Notes: generated from the letters alone by a model not told the origin. A stretch of DNA of 64,000 nt from GCA-003244245 sp035606945 (GCA_035606945.1 DATNDR010000078.1:1-64000); one strand, 5' to 3'; counted from the stretch's first letter, positions 25,872 to 35,475 are shown. Translations and numbers: made by a program.

Positions 25872-26830
25872 GCGACGCCTCCCGACCAGAGGCGTTTGCG
25901 GGCGACCGCGAAGCGCACCATGTCAGAAACCCAGTCCGAGTCGGTGCGCAGCGTCAGCTGGGCGGCGCCGCATCGCCGCAAGGCCCTGCCCACGTCGTCG
26001 CGGTGGGCGGCCGCTGCGGCGGCGAACTCCCGGCGCAGCAACGGGGTGGTGACCACCTCCTTCTGCCGCCCGGTCTCCGGATCCGCCAGCACCACCGTGC
26101 CCATGTCCGGCAATTCGAGATCGCGCGGATCGAGTACCTCAATGGCAATCAGATCGTGCCGCGCGGACAGCCCGCGTAGCGGCCGTTCCCAATCGAAGAC
26201 GTCCCCGGACCGCGAACCGAGGAAATCCGAGATCACCACGACCAACCCGCGGCGGCGCGGTGGGCGGCGCAGCGTTTCCAGTACCGCCGCCAGGTCGCCG
26301 CGCACGCCCTCGGCGGCTCGCGGTAGTTCGGCGACCCGGCGGATCATCGCGCGGGCATGCGGCAGTCCGCCACGAGCTGGGATCCGCAGCGTCTGGGCGC
26401 CGGTGCCCACGACAGCGCCCACCCGGTTGCCGCCGCCTCTGGTCAGATGCGCCACGGCGGCGCAGGCAGCGACCGCGAGCTCACGCTTGTCGCATTCCGC
26501 GGTGCCGAAGTCCAGACTGGCCGACAGGTCGACGGCCAGCCACGTCTCCAGTTCCCGGTCGGCGACGGTGTCGCGGATATGCGGTTCGGTGGTGCGTGCG
26601 GTGACTGCCCAGTCCATCCTGCGGACGTCGTCGCCGGGCTGGTAATGCCGCGCTTCGCCCGGCTCGGTGCCCGGCCCCGGTACCAGTCCGAGATGATTGC
26701 CTTGCAGCAGCCCGTCCAGCCGGCGCCGTACGGTGAGCTCCAACGCGCGGAGACCGGCCTCCATGCGCCCCTCGCGCAGCGCCGGCGGCGCCCACCGGTG
26801 CCGCTCGCCCCGCTCACTGCGCGCCGTCAT
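25868..26830 (-). CDS. DUF58 protein (Rv1480-like), MoxR partner
   Basis: The 320-residue DUF58 protein contains the hallmark segment YQPGDDVRRMDWAVTART near residue 90, followed by a VWA-like region (LVVVISDFLGSR). It lacks membrane helices in its N-terminus, as Rv1480 does. It lies between moxR and the VWA gene in a three-gene operon: 39 bp from moxR and a 4-bp overlap with the VWA gene. Confidence 0.9.
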   Translation of the reverse strand: MTARSERGERHRWAPPALREGRMEAGLRALELTVRRRLDGLLQGNHLGLVPGPGTEPGEARHYQPGDDVRRMDWAVTARTTEPHIRDTVADRELETWLAVDLSASLDFGTAECDKRELAVAACAAVAHLTRGGGNRVGAVVGTGAQTLRIPARGGLPHARAMIRRVAELPRAAEGVRGDLAAVLETLRRPPRRRGLVVVISDFLGSRSGDVFDWERPLRGLSARHDLIAIEVLDPRDLELPDMGTVVLADPETGRQKEVVTTPLLRREFAAAAAAHRDDVGRALRRCGAAQLTLRTDSDWVSDMVRFAVARKRLWSGGVA

Positions 26831-26869
26831 TGGCTCGAACTGTCCCTCCGTCAGGCAGTTGCTGGTGGA

Positions 26870-27961
26870 TCAGCCCTGCCCGGCCACCCCGGCCGGCGTT
26901 CCGGACGCACCGGCCTCCTGGGGACGGGCGGAGACCTGAGGCAACGGCACGGTCTGCATCACCCGGGTGACGATGTGCTCCACCGGTACCCCGTCGGCCA
27001 GCGCGTCGTAGGACAGCACCAGCCGGTGACGCAGCACGTCAGCCGCCACGTCGATGACATCCTGCGGCAGCACGTAATCGCGTCCACGGATCAACGCCAT
27101 CGCCCGGGCGGCCGCCACGATGCCTAGGCTGGCCCGCGGAGATGCGCCATAGGCCACCCACCCCGCGACATCGGACAACCCGTGCTCGCCGGGAGTACGG
27201 GTGGCGAGCACCAGGCGCACCACGTAGTCGACCAGGGCGTGGTGCACGAAGACCCGCGCGGCGACTTGTTGCAGCCGGGTCAGCTCGCTGGGATCGAGTA
27301 TCCGGTGCGGCTGCGGAGGTTGCACGCCCATCCGGTAGATGATCTCCCGCTCCTCCTCGACCGTCGGGTACTGCACAAGGATCTTGAACAGGAAGCGGTC
27401 GCGTTGCGCTTCGGGAAGCGGGTAGACGCCCTCATTCTCGATGGGGTTCTGGGTAGCCAGCACCAGGAACGGCGCAGGCGTGGGATAGGTGGTACCGCCG
27501 ATCGACACGTGCCGTTCGGCCATCACCTCCAGCAATGCGGACTGCACTTTGGCCGGCGCACGGTTGATCTCATCGGCCAGCACGAAGTTGGCCATCACCG
27601 GCCCGAGCTCGACGTCGAACTGTTCCCTGCCCTGTCGGTAGATGCGGGTACCGAGAATGTCGGCGGGAACCAGGTCGGGGGTGAACTGGATGCGCGAGAA
27701 CGTGCCGCCCACCACGCGCGCGATGGTCTCGACCGCGAGGGTCTTGGCTACCCCGGGCACGCCTTCAAGCAGCAGGTGGCCACCGGCCAGCAGTCCGACG
27801 AGCATCCGCTCGACCAGCCGATCCTGCCCTACGATCACCCGCTGGATCTCGAATACCGTCCGCTCGATCAGCTGGGCATCCTTGGCCGGGGACGCCGGTC
27901 GGCCGGCATGGCTGGGTGGCCCGGATACTGGCAGTGGCACCATACCGTCGGCGTCGCTCAC
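26870..27961 (-). CDS. moxR: MoxR-family AAA+ ATPase
   Basis: The 363-residue AAA+ ATPase has Walker A LLEGVPGVAKTLAVE, Walker B FVLADEINRAPAKVQSALLE, sensor 1 FLVLATQNPIENEG and the arginine-finger region LPEAQRDRFLFK. MoxR proteins act with VWA/DUF58 partners encoded next door as chaperones for protein-complex assembly. GTG 27961 is preferred over the frame start at 27988 because AGGAGG lies 4-5 bp upstream of it. Confidence 0.93.
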   Translation of the reverse strand: MSDADGMVPLPVSGPPSHAGRPASPAKDAQLIERTVFEIQRVIVGQDRLVERMLVGLLAGGHLLLEGVPGVAKTLAVETIARVVGGTFSRIQFTPDLVPADILGTRIYRQGREQFDVELGPVMANFVLADEINRAPAKVQSALLEVMAERHVSIGGTTYPTPAPFLVLATQNPIENEGVYPLPEAQRDRFLFKILVQYPTVEEEREIIYRMGVQPPQPHRILDPSELTRLQQVAARVFVHHALVDYVVRLVLATRTPGEHGLSDVAGWVAYGASPRASLGIVAAARAMALIRGRDYVLPQDVIDVAADVLRHRLVLSYDALADGVPVEHIVTRVMQTVPLPQVSARPQEAGASGTPAGVAGQG

Positions 27962-28129
27962 GGGTCCTCCTCGCGCAGGGTCCGGCACACCGGTGGTGGT
28001 AGTGCGTCACTGAGGTGCCACGTCCCTGACAGCAGACATGGCGACATGCACGGACGCCCGGTTGGTTGCGGGATCCAGGCAGACCCAACCGCGGTGCCGG
28101 TGTGGCGGCTGTGAAGGTTCTCGCCGGAT

Positions 28130-29461
28130 CTACAACATCCGTACTGCGTAGGGCATGATCCCGTCGTAGCGCACCGAGGTGACGCGCACCGCAGCACCCG
28201 AATACGGTGCTTCGATCATCTGTTCGCCGCCGATGTACAGGGCCACATGGTGAATGTCTCCGTCCGTGCCCCAGAACAGCATGTCGCCGGGACGCTTCTG
28301 GGACAGCGGCACCTTTCGACCGGCGTTGTACTGAAAGCCGCTGTAGTGCGGTAGTGAATAACCCAGGGCGCGGGAGAAGGCGTAGATCATCAACCCGGAG
28401 CAGTCGAAACCGATCTTGCGGTAGTCCCCGAAGGTGTCCGCAACACCACCGTCGCGAACACCGATGGTAGGTCCTGCTCCGTCACCGCCACCCCAGGAAT
28501 AGCGGACACCGAGTTGGGCCATCGCCCGATTGATCACCGACTGGGCGGAGACGGCCACGGCCCGGGAACCGCCAGCAGACGCCGCGCTGCGCTCCGCTGC
28601 TGCGGCCGCCGCGGCCGCAGCAGCCGCGGCGGCCGCCTGTTCCCGATCCCGCTCCGCTCGCCATTCCTCGTAGCGCTGCCGCTGCCCGCGTAGCCCCGCG
28701 GCAGCGTTCTGGGCGTCATAGAGCTGCCGCTCGAGATCGGCTTTGCGGTCCGCCAGGGCCTGGGACTTCGCCGCTTGCGCTGTCTCAGTGTCGATCGCGA
28801 GGCGGTAGGCGGTGTCGAACGCGCTCTTCGCCTCCGCGGCGGTCTGCTTGGCGGCCTGAGCCGCCGCCAACGCCGCTCGGGTCTGGGAGTCCTTGTTGGC
28901 CGCATCGACGCGGGCTCGCCGCATGTTGTCTACCGCGTGCAGCTGGGCGCCTCCCACGGCATCCAGCAGCTCGGCGCGAGCGAGCAGGTCCTTGGGGCTC
29001 TTCGAGCCGAGGAAAGCCGACAGCGAACCGACCGTACTGCCCTGCCGGAAACTCGCGGCGGCGAAGTCGTCAAGATCGCGATGCGCCACAGCGATCTGCT
29101 CCGCGGCGGCGTCGGCTTCCGCGCGGGCGCTGTCTGCCCGCAGCGTTGCGGCAGCCAGGGCAGCCTGCGCCGCCTGCTCATTGATCAGCGCCTTGTTGGC
29201 TTGTTCGTGTCTGAGCTCAACCTGGGACTGTGATGCCAGCAGGGCCGCGTCGGCCTGAGCAACCTGGTTCGCCAGCTGCCCGACCCGGGTGGCGGTGGCG
29301 CTGACGTGCGCCTGGCTGTTTTTGAGAGCGTCGTCGCTGGGATTCGGCGGGGGTGGTGGCAGCGCATGCCCGATGGCTGGGTGGCCCACCAGAGCCAGCA
29401 CCGTGAGCACACTCGCGATAAACGCACGGCCGGGAACGTGACGCCGAATCCGGACGCTCAC
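28130..29461 (-). CDS. ripA: Secreted NlpC/P60 peptidoglycan endopeptidase (RipA-like)
   Basis: The 443-residue protein starts with a signal peptide (arginines, then FIASVLTVLALVGHPAIGHA). A long coiled coil of Ala/Gln/Arg (about residues 50-290) follows, then a C-terminal NlpC/P60 domain with the catalytic Cys in FDCSGLMIYAF and His in DGDIHHVALYIG. RipA cleaves D-Glu-mDAP bonds during cell separation, and the coiled coil keeps it inhibited until processed. The GTG at 29461 was chosen for the AAGGAG 5 bp upstream. Only one NlpC/P60 gene is present here, whereas mycobacteria carry ripA-ripB in tandem. Confidence 0.9.
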   Translation of the reverse strand: MSVRIRRHVPGRAFIASVLTVLALVGHPAIGHALPPPPPNPSDDALKNSQAHVSATATRVGQLANQVAQADAALLASQSQVELRHEQANKALINEQAAQAALAAATLRADSARAEADAAAEQIAVAHRDLDDFAAASFRQGSTVGSLSAFLGSKSPKDLLARAELLDAVGGAQLHAVDNMRRARVDAANKDSQTRAALAAAQAAKQTAAEAKSAFDTAYRLAIDTETAQAAKSQALADRKADLERQLYDAQNAAAGLRGQRQRYEEWRAERDREQAAAAAAAAAAAAAAERSAASAGGSRAVAVSAQSVINRAMAQLGVRYSWGGGDGAGPTIGVRDGGVADTFGDYRKIGFDCSGLMIYAFSRALGYSLPHYSGFQYNAGRKVPLSQKRPGDMLFWGTDGDIHHVALYIGGEQMIEAPYSGAAVRVTSVRYDGIMPYAVRML

Positions 29462-29593
29462 ACCCACTCCTTCCCCGGCTTTTCTGCGGCAGGCGCCGGT
29501 TCGCCTGAACACCGTCAGAAGTTGTCAAGCCAGCACGCGGGTGCACTGTGTCACGTAGCCATCATCAATACCAACAACCACTTGTTTAACATC

Positions 29594-29635
29594 AGTAACA
29601 TTAACCACAAGTGTTACCTAGAGGTGGTTTGTTAC
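29594..29635. promoter_or_regulatory. GTAACA/TGTTAC repeats upstream of ripA
   Basis: In an AT-rich stretch 130-175 bp upstream of ripA, GTAACA (29595-29600) and TGTTAC (29612-29617 and 29630-29635) form one inverted and one direct repeat, the direct copies 18 bp apart. Similar GTAAC-type repeats are associated with response regulators of cell-wall hydrolase genes such as MtrA; that assignment is an inference. Confidence 0.35.
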
Positions 29636-29769
29636 TCTCGGTAGTTGCGCCGGGGTGCGCCTCGGCAGCCGGGCCCTGGCGTTGGCGAGCATCGCCGCCG
29701 GCCACGGCGTGAGCCAGTCGTCATGCTCGGCGGCTACCGGGCGATGGAGGTCGACTTCACCGTCGAAGT

Positions 29770-31308
29770 TCAGTTCACCCGACGCTCGCGGCCCTGCCAG
29801 TACTCTTGGCGCAGCTTGAACTTCTGAATCTTGCCGGTGGCCGTGCGGGGGATCGAGTCACGGAACTCCACCGATGTCGGCGCCTTGAAACCGGCCAGCC
29901 GCTCCTTGCAGTAGGCGATGAGTTCTTTCTCGGTGACCGGCGACTCCGGGGCCACGACGACCAGCGCTTTGATCGTTTCCCCCCACCGCTCGGACGGCAC
30001 GCCGATCACCGCCACCTCAGCCACCGCTGGGTGGCTGAACAGGCAATCTTCCACTTCGATCGAGGAGACGTTCTCACCGCCAGTGATGATCACGTCTTTT
30101 TTCCGGTCCGTGATGCAGAGGTAGCCTTGATCGTCGATCGACCCGCCGTCCCCGGTGTGAAACCAGCCATCCACGAGTACCTCGCTACTGGCCTGTGGGC
30201 TGTTCCAGTACCCGGCCATCACGACGTTGGACCGGGCCAGCACTTCCCCGGACTCCGACGTGCGAAGCCGGGCACCCAGCGCAGGGCCGCCGGCCCTGGA
30301 CAACCGGCGCGCGCGGTCCTCGACGGAAAGATCGTCATCGGCCGGCACGCTGCGGTTGAAGGTCAGCAACGGGGCGGTCTCGGTGAGCCCGTAGATCTGC
30401 ATGAACTCCCATCCGAGCTCCTCACCGACCCGCTGAATCAGCCTGGTCGGCGGCGGCGCACCGGCGCAGACCAGCCGTACCCGGCCACGTCCAGGGATCT
30501 CGCCCGGCCAGCTCGCAGCGGCCTCCAGCACCGCATTCCACACCGTCGGCGCGCCACACATCAAGGTCACGCCATGCTGATCGACCCGCCGCAGGATCTC
30601 CGCACCATCCACCTTGCGCAGCACCACCTGCCGGGCTCCCAGCCCGACGAGCCCGAAGGGCATGCCCCACCCGTTGCAGTGGAACATCGGCAGCGTGTGC
30701 AGGTAGACGTCGCGCTCCCACACTCGGGTGTGCAGGGCGAAGGTCACCGCATTGATCCAGACATTGCGGTGCGTCAGCTGCACTCCCTTGGGCCGTGCGG
30801 TGGTGCCTGAGGTGTAGTTGATCGTCGCCGTGGCGTCCTCGTCGGGCTCGGCCCACGGCCGCGGCTCGACGTCGAAGCGCATCAGGACTTCCTCGGTCTC
30901 GCCACCGAGCACGAAACGGTGCGGCGCTGCCACGGCTTTGAGCGGCTCATCGAGCTCCGGGTCGACCAGCAGTACCGACGAGCCGCTGTGCGACACGATG
31001 TAGTCCACCTCATCGGCCCGCAGCCGGAAGTTCACCGGCACGCAGATCCGGCCGCTGGCCGGCACCGCATGTAACAGCTCGAGCAACCGGGCGCTGTTAT
31101 GGCTGACCACCGCTACCCGCTCGCCGGCACCGACGCCGAGCGCATCCAGGCCGGCCTGCCAGGCCCGAGCCCTGCGGCCCAGCTGCTGATAGGTCGATGT
31201 CGCCACCGGTGGCGCGGGCTGGGCTGGTTCATCCACCACCGCAACCGACTGCGCGAACGCCGTCTGTCCGCGGTCCAGAAAATCGGCGACTGTCAACGGT
31301 ACCCGCAT
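29770..31308 (-). CDS. fadD: Acyl-CoA synthetase/ligase (AMP-binding, FadD family)
   Basis: The 512-residue adenylate-forming enzyme activates a carboxylic acid to its CoA thioester. Visible motifs: P-loop NYTSGTTARPKGVQLTH, IYGLTETAPLLTFN (motif A5), WFHTGDGGSIDDQGYLCI (A7), RKKDVIITGGENVSSIEVE (A8) and the catalytic Lys in TATGKIQKFKLR near the C-terminus. ATG 31308 gives MRVPLTVADFL, the usual family start; the frame runs 28 codons further into the hairpin repeats. It is divergent from acn. Chain-length specificity cannot be read from the sequence. Confidence 0.92.
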   Translation of the reverse strand: MRVPLTVADFLDRGQTAFAQSVAVVDEPAQPAPPVATSTYQQLGRRARAWQAGLDALGVGAGERVAVVSHNSARLLELLHAVPASGRICVPVNFRLRADEVDYIVSHSGSSVLLVDPELDEPLKAVAAPHRFVLGGETEEVLMRFDVEPRPWAEPDEDATATINYTSGTTARPKGVQLTHRNVWINAVTFALHTRVWERDVYLHTLPMFHCNGWGMPFGLVGLGARQVVLRKVDGAEILRRVDQHGVTLMCGAPTVWNAVLEAAASWPGEIPGRGRVRLVCAGAPPPTRLIQRVGEELGWEFMQIYGLTETAPLLTFNRSVPADDDLSVEDRARRLSRAGGPALGARLRTSESGEVLARSNVVMAGYWNSPQASSEVLVDGWFHTGDGGSIDDQGYLCITDRKKDVIITGGENVSSIEVEDCLFSHPAVAEVAVIGVPSERWGETIKALVVVAPESPVTEKELIAYCKERLAGFKAPTSVEFRDSIPRTATGKIQKFKLRQEYWQGRERRVN

Positions 31309-31333
31309 AACCACCAACCCTATGGCCTCGTGG

Positions 31334-31406
31334 CCCCGACATGGAGATATATCGGGGTTATCGCCCGCCTCCTGACCCCGATATGTCTCCATGTCGGGGA
31401 GGCGGG
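31334..31406. repeat. Inverted pair of tetraloop hairpins between fadD and acn
   Basis: Two 24-bp units in opposite orientation, 31334-31357 and 31376-31399, are reverse complements of each other with one mismatch. Each also folds on itself: arms CCCCGACATG and TATATCGGGG around GAGA, and arms CCCCGATATG and CATGTCGGGG around TCTC (GAGA on the other strand, a GNRA-type loop). The second is enclosed by CCCGCCTC (31364-31371) and GAGGCGGG (31399-31406). A further copy of the unit occurs at 45708-45730. Confidence 0.8.
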
Positions 31407-31488
31407 GCGGTTGGTGCTGCGAGGAGGGGGTGAGGACGTAGAGTCACCAGAGAGGGCACCACGCTAACCCTTATCAGCGGAGGAGCCA

Positions 31489-34326
31489 GTGACCAACGCA
31501 GCAATGAGCACCGACAGCTTCGGCACCCGCGGCACGCTGTCCGTCGGAACCGCTCGCTATGACGTGTTCCGGTTGGCCGTGTTGGACCGGCGAATCGGCA
31601 CCCAGTGGCGCGCCTTGCCGTACAGCCTGAAGGTGCTGCTGGAAAACCTGCTGCGGCACGAATCAGACGCTGCCGGTGCCCACGTCACCGCCGAGCACGT
31701 GACGGCACTGGCCGGCTGGAGCGCGGAAGTGACGTCCTGCACCGAGATCCAGTTCACCCCGGCCCGGGTGATCATGCAGGACTTCACCGGCGTGCCCTGC
31801 CTCGTCGATCTCGCCACCATGCGCGAAGCGGTCACGGATCTGGGTGGTGACCCGCGGTTGGTCAATCCGCTTGCCCCGGCCGAGCTGGTCATCGACCACT
31901 CCGTGATCGCTGACGTGTTCGGCCGCCCGGACGCCTTCGAGCGCAATGTCGAGCTGGAGTACCAGCGAAACCGGGAGCGATACCAGTTCCTGCGCTGGGG
32001 CCAGGGTGCCTTCGACGAATTCAGAGTGGTGCCACCGGGCACCGGGATCGTGCACCAGGTCAATCTCGAGCACCTGGCCCGCGTCGTGGCGACCCGCGAC
32101 GGGATGGCCTACCCGGACACCGTGGTGGGCACCGACAGCCACACCACAATGGTCAACGGACTCGGTGTTCTGGGGTGGGGCGTCGGCGGCATCGAGGCTG
32201 AAGCCGCCATGCTCGGTCAGCCGTTGTCGATGCTCATCCCGCGGGTCGTCGGCTGCAAGCTCACCGGATCCATCCCTGCGGGGGCGACCGCCACCGATGT
32301 CGTGCTCACCCTGACGGAGATGCTGCGCCGGCACGGGGTGGTCGGCAAGTTCGTCGAGTTCTACGGCGACGGCGTCGCGGCGGTGCCGCTGGCCAATCGC
32401 GCCACCATCGGCAACATGAGCCCCGAGTTCGGCTCGACGTGCGCGATCTTCCCCATCGACCGGGAGACGATGCGCTACCTGGAGCTCACCGGTCGCCCGG
32501 CCGAGCAGCTCGCGCTGATCGAGGCCTACGCCAAGGAACAGGACCTCTGGCACGACCCGAGCCGGGAGGCCACCTATTCCGAATACCTCGAACTGGACCT
32601 GTCCATCGTGGTGCCGTCCATCGCGGGGCCGAAGCGACCGCAGGATCGGATCGGACTGACGGACGCCAAGGCGGCGTTCCGGCAAGCACTGGCCGGCTAC
32701 GCGAACGACCCGGCGTCCACGGTGGATGAGGCTGGTATCGAATCCTTCCCAGCCAGTGATGCCCCTGCGGTGAGCAGTGGCGACAGCGGCGGTCAACCCC
32801 GTACGGCGACCTCCGCCGCGACCCGTGCACTGGGCCGTCCCAGCTCCCCGACGCCTGTGCAACTGGACGGCGCCAACGTCGAGATCGACCACGGCGCCGT
32901 GGTGATCGCCTCGATCACCTCGTGCACCAACACGTCCAATCCCTCGGTGATGATCGGGGCAGCGCTGCTCGCTCGCAGGGCCGTTGAGGCGGGCTTGACG
33001 GTCAAGCCATGGGTGAAGACGTCGATGGCGCCTGGCTCGCAGGTGGTCACCGACTACTACCAGAAGGCAAATCTGTGGCCGTCCCTGGAGAAGCTCGGCT
33101 TTCACCTGGTGGGCTATGGCTGCACCACCTGCATCGGCAACTCGGGCCCGCTGCCGCAGGAAGTCGCCCGTGCCGTCCGCGAGGCCGATCTCGCGGTGGT
33201 CAGCGTGCTGTCCGGCAATCGCAACTTCGAAGGTCGCATCAACCCCGACACCGCGATGAACTATCTCGCGTCACCTCCGTTGGTGATCGCCTACGCGCTC
33301 GCCGGAACGATGGACTTCGATTTTCGAACTGATCCGCTCGGGTTCGATCAGGACGGTAAGCCGATCTGCCTGGCTGACATCTGGCCCTCGCCGGAAGAGA
33401 TCCAAAAGGTGATCGACTCCACAATCAGCCAGGAAATGTTCACCAAGGACTATGCCGACGTTTTCACCGGCGACGAGCGCTGGCAGTCACTACCCACCCC
33501 CGAAGGCGAGGTTTTCACCTGGGACCCAAAGTCGACATATGTGCGCAAGCCGCCGTATTTCGAGGGGATGACAATCCAGCCGCCACCGGTGACCGACATC
33601 AACGGTGCGCGCGTGCTGGCGCTGCTCGGGGACTCGGTGACCACCGATCACATCTCCCCCGCCGGAGCGATCAAGGCGGACTCCCCCGCGGGTCGCTACC
33701 TCGCCGACCTTGGTGTCGAGCGCAAGGACTTCAACTCCTACGGATCTCGCCGGGGCAATCACGAGGTGATGATTCGCGGCACTTTTGCCAACATCCGGTT
33801 GCGTAACCTGCTGCTGAACAATGTCAGCGGTGGCTATACCCGCGACTTCACCGCTTCATCCGGTGGCGGTCCGGTGCCCATTTACGACGCCGCCCAGCGT
33901 TACGCAGCGGCCGGCATCCCGCTGCTGGTGCTGGGCGGCAAGGAGTACGGCTCCGGTTCGTCGCGGGACTGGGCTGCCAAGGGCACCCGGCTGCTCGGAG
34001 TGCGAGCGGTGCTCGCCGAGTCATTCGAACGGATCCATCGCTCCAACCTGATCGGCATGGGTGTGCTGCCGCTGCAGTTTCCGCCCGGCGAATCGGCGTC
34101 GTCGCTGGGGCTGGATGGCACCGAGGTTTTCGACATCTCCGGCGTCACCGCCCTCAACGACGGCTCGATCCCGGCGACGGTGCACGTCACCGCCACCCGC
34201 GACGGAGCCGACCAAGTGCACTTCGACGCCGTGCTGCGCATCGACACCCCCGGCGAGGCGGAGTACTACCGCCACGGCGGAATCCTGCAATACGTCCTGC
34301 GCGCTATGGCGCGCAAGACGTCGTGA
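31489..34326 (+). CDS. acn: Aconitate hydratase A
   Basis: The 945-residue aconitase interconverts citrate and isocitrate in the TCA cycle. It is of the AcnA/IRP type with an actinobacterial low-complexity insert (about residues 415-465). The three [4Fe-4S] ligands are the Cys in SITSCTNTSNPS and the two in GYGCTTCIGNSGPL. The C-terminal swivel domain has SYGSRRGNHEVMIRGTFAN and GSGSSRDWAAKGT. The GTG at 31489 is preceded by GGAGGAG. It is divergent from fadD, and the hairpin repeats at 31334-31406 lie in its upstream region. Confidence 0.96.
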   Translation: MTNAAMSTDSFGTRGTLSVGTARYDVFRLAVLDRRIGTQWRALPYSLKVLLENLLRHESDAAGAHVTAEHVTALAGWSAEVTSCTEIQFTPARVIMQDFTGVPCLVDLATMREAVTDLGGDPRLVNPLAPAELVIDHSVIADVFGRPDAFERNVELEYQRNRERYQFLRWGQGAFDEFRVVPPGTGIVHQVNLEHLARVVATRDGMAYPDTVVGTDSHTTMVNGLGVLGWGVGGIEAEAAMLGQPLSMLIPRVVGCKLTGSIPAGATATDVVLTLTEMLRRHGVVGKFVEFYGDGVAAVPLANRATIGNMSPEFGSTCAIFPIDRETMRYLELTGRPAEQLALIEAYAKEQDLWHDPSREATYSEYLELDLSIVVPSIAGPKRPQDRIGLTDAKAAFRQALAGYANDPASTVDEAGIESFPASDAPAVSSGDSGGQPRTATSAATRALGRPSSPTPVQLDGANVEIDHGAVVIASITSCTNTSNPSVMIGAALLARRAVEAGLTVKPWVKTSMAPGSQVVTDYYQKANLWPSLEKLGFHLVGYGCTTCIGNSGPLPQEVARAVREADLAVVSVLSGNRNFEGRINPDTAMNYLASPPLVIAYALAGTMDFDFRTDPLGFDQDGKPICLADIWPSPEEIQKVIDSTISQEMFTKDYADVFTGDERWQSLPTPEGEVFTWDPKSTYVRKPPYFEGMTIQPPPVTDINGARVLALLGDSVTTDHISPAGAIKADSPAGRYLADLGVERKDFNSYGSRRGNHEVMIRGTFANIRLRNLLLNNVSGGYTRDFTASSGGGPVPIYDAAQRYAAAGIPLLVLGGKEYGSGSSRDWAAKGTRLLGVRAVLAESFERIHRSNLIGMGVLPLQFPPGESASSLGLDGTEVFDISGVTALNDGSIPATVHVTATRDGADQVHFDAVLRIDTPGEAEYYRHGGILQYVLRAMARKTS

Positions 34327-34439
34327 GCAGCAAACGGTGTCACAGCATCCAACACCGATCACGACATCGGGGTTAACGGCCGCCTGCCGGTGGGAATGCA
34401 GAGGGGTGAGCACTGGTCGGCAGGAAGCTGAGGTCGGGT

Positions 34440-35450
34440 ATGGCTAGGCAGGTTATCGTGATCACGGGTGCCAGTGCGGGAATAGGTCGAGCGACTGCTC
34501 GGTTGTTCGGCGCCCGAGGAGCGCAGGTCGCGTTGTTGGCCCGGGGGCGCGCTGGGTTGGACGGCGCAGCCAAAGATGTGGAGAACGCAGGGGGCACGGC
34601 GCTGGCCATACCGACCGACGTCGCTGATTGCCGGCAGGTCGAAGCCGCGGCCACGCAGGTCGAGAACGACCTCGGGCCGATCGATGTGTGGATCAATGTG
34701 GCCTTCACCTCGGTGTTCGCTCCCTTCCACGAGGTCGAACCCGAGGAGTTCCGCCGGGTTACCGAGGTGAGCTACCTCGGCTTCGTCTACGGCACGATGG
34801 CTGCGCTGTCCCGGATGCGTACCCGCGACCGGGGCACGATCGTGCAGGTGGGTTCCGCACTGGGCGAGCGGAGCATCCCGTTGCAGTCCGCCTACTGCGG
34901 TGCGAAGCATGCGATCAACGGGTTCACCGAGTCCCTGCGCACCGAACTCATGCACGACGGCAGCAACATCCACGTCACTGTGGTGCAGATGCCGGCGGTC
35001 AACACCCCGCAGTTCTGCTGGGTGCTGTCCCGGCTGCCCAATCACCCGCAGCCGGTGCCGCCGATCTACCAGCCCGAGGTGGCCGCGCGAGGTGTGGTGT
35101 TCGCGGCTGATCATCCACAGCGCAAGCAGTACTGGGTCGGCGTGAGCACCGTAGGCACCCTGCTCGGGCAGAAGATCGCCCCGGCGCTGCTGGACCGTTA
35201 TCTGGCCAGGACCGGTTACCAATCACAGCAGACCGCGGACAAGGCTGTCGCGGGCCGGCCGCACAACCTGTGGGAGCCGGTGGATGGCACCGACGGGCAT
35301 GACCACGGGGCCCACGGGGAATTCGACAATCGGGCTCACCGCCGTGCCCCGCAACTGTGGTTCTCCCATCACGCGGGGCTGCTCTCGGCCGCGGCTGCGG
35401 TAACCGCCACCGCGACCGGCGCCGCGGTGGCCTGGTTGCGCCACCGGTGA
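34440..35450 (+). CDS. Short-chain dehydrogenase/reductase with C-terminal membrane segment
   Basis: The 336-residue SDR has cofactor motif ITGASAGIGRATARLFG, a catalytic Tyr/Lys in SAYCGAKHAINGF and an unusually long C-terminal extension. The extension includes NLWEPVDGTDGHDHGAHG and a terminal hydrophobic stretch (LLSAAAAVTATATGAAVAWL) that may anchor it in the membrane. The canonical NAG motif is replaced by INVAF. Substrate unknown. It follows acn by 113 bp on the same strand. Confidence 0.85.
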   Translation: MARQVIVITGASAGIGRATARLFGARGAQVALLARGRAGLDGAAKDVENAGGTALAIPTDVADCRQVEAAATQVENDLGPIDVWINVAFTSVFAPFHEVEPEEFRRVTEVSYLGFVYGTMAALSRMRTRDRGTIVQVGSALGERSIPLQSAYCGAKHAINGFTESLRTELMHDGSNIHVTVVQMPAVNTPQFCWVLSRLPNHPQPVPPIYQPEVAARGVVFAADHPQRKQYWVGVSTVGTLLGQKIAPALLDRYLARTGYQSQQTADKAVAGRPHNLWEPVDGTDGHDHGAHGEFDNRAHRRAPQLWFSHHAGLLSAAAAVTATATGAAVAWLRHR

Positions 35451-35475
35451 ACCCCCATCTGGACTGGTCGCCCAG

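Noticed and set aside
25002..26645. 547-codon plus-strand ORF across the VWA and DUF58 genes
   Set aside because: It spans two well-supported minus-strand genes and their coupled junction; composition is typical of an antisense shadow.
29462..29769. Possible c-di-AMP (ydaO) riboswitch before ripA
   Set aside because: Such elements often precede actinobacterial cell-wall hydrolase genes, but the expected conserved GC-rich core is absent from this AT-rich leader.
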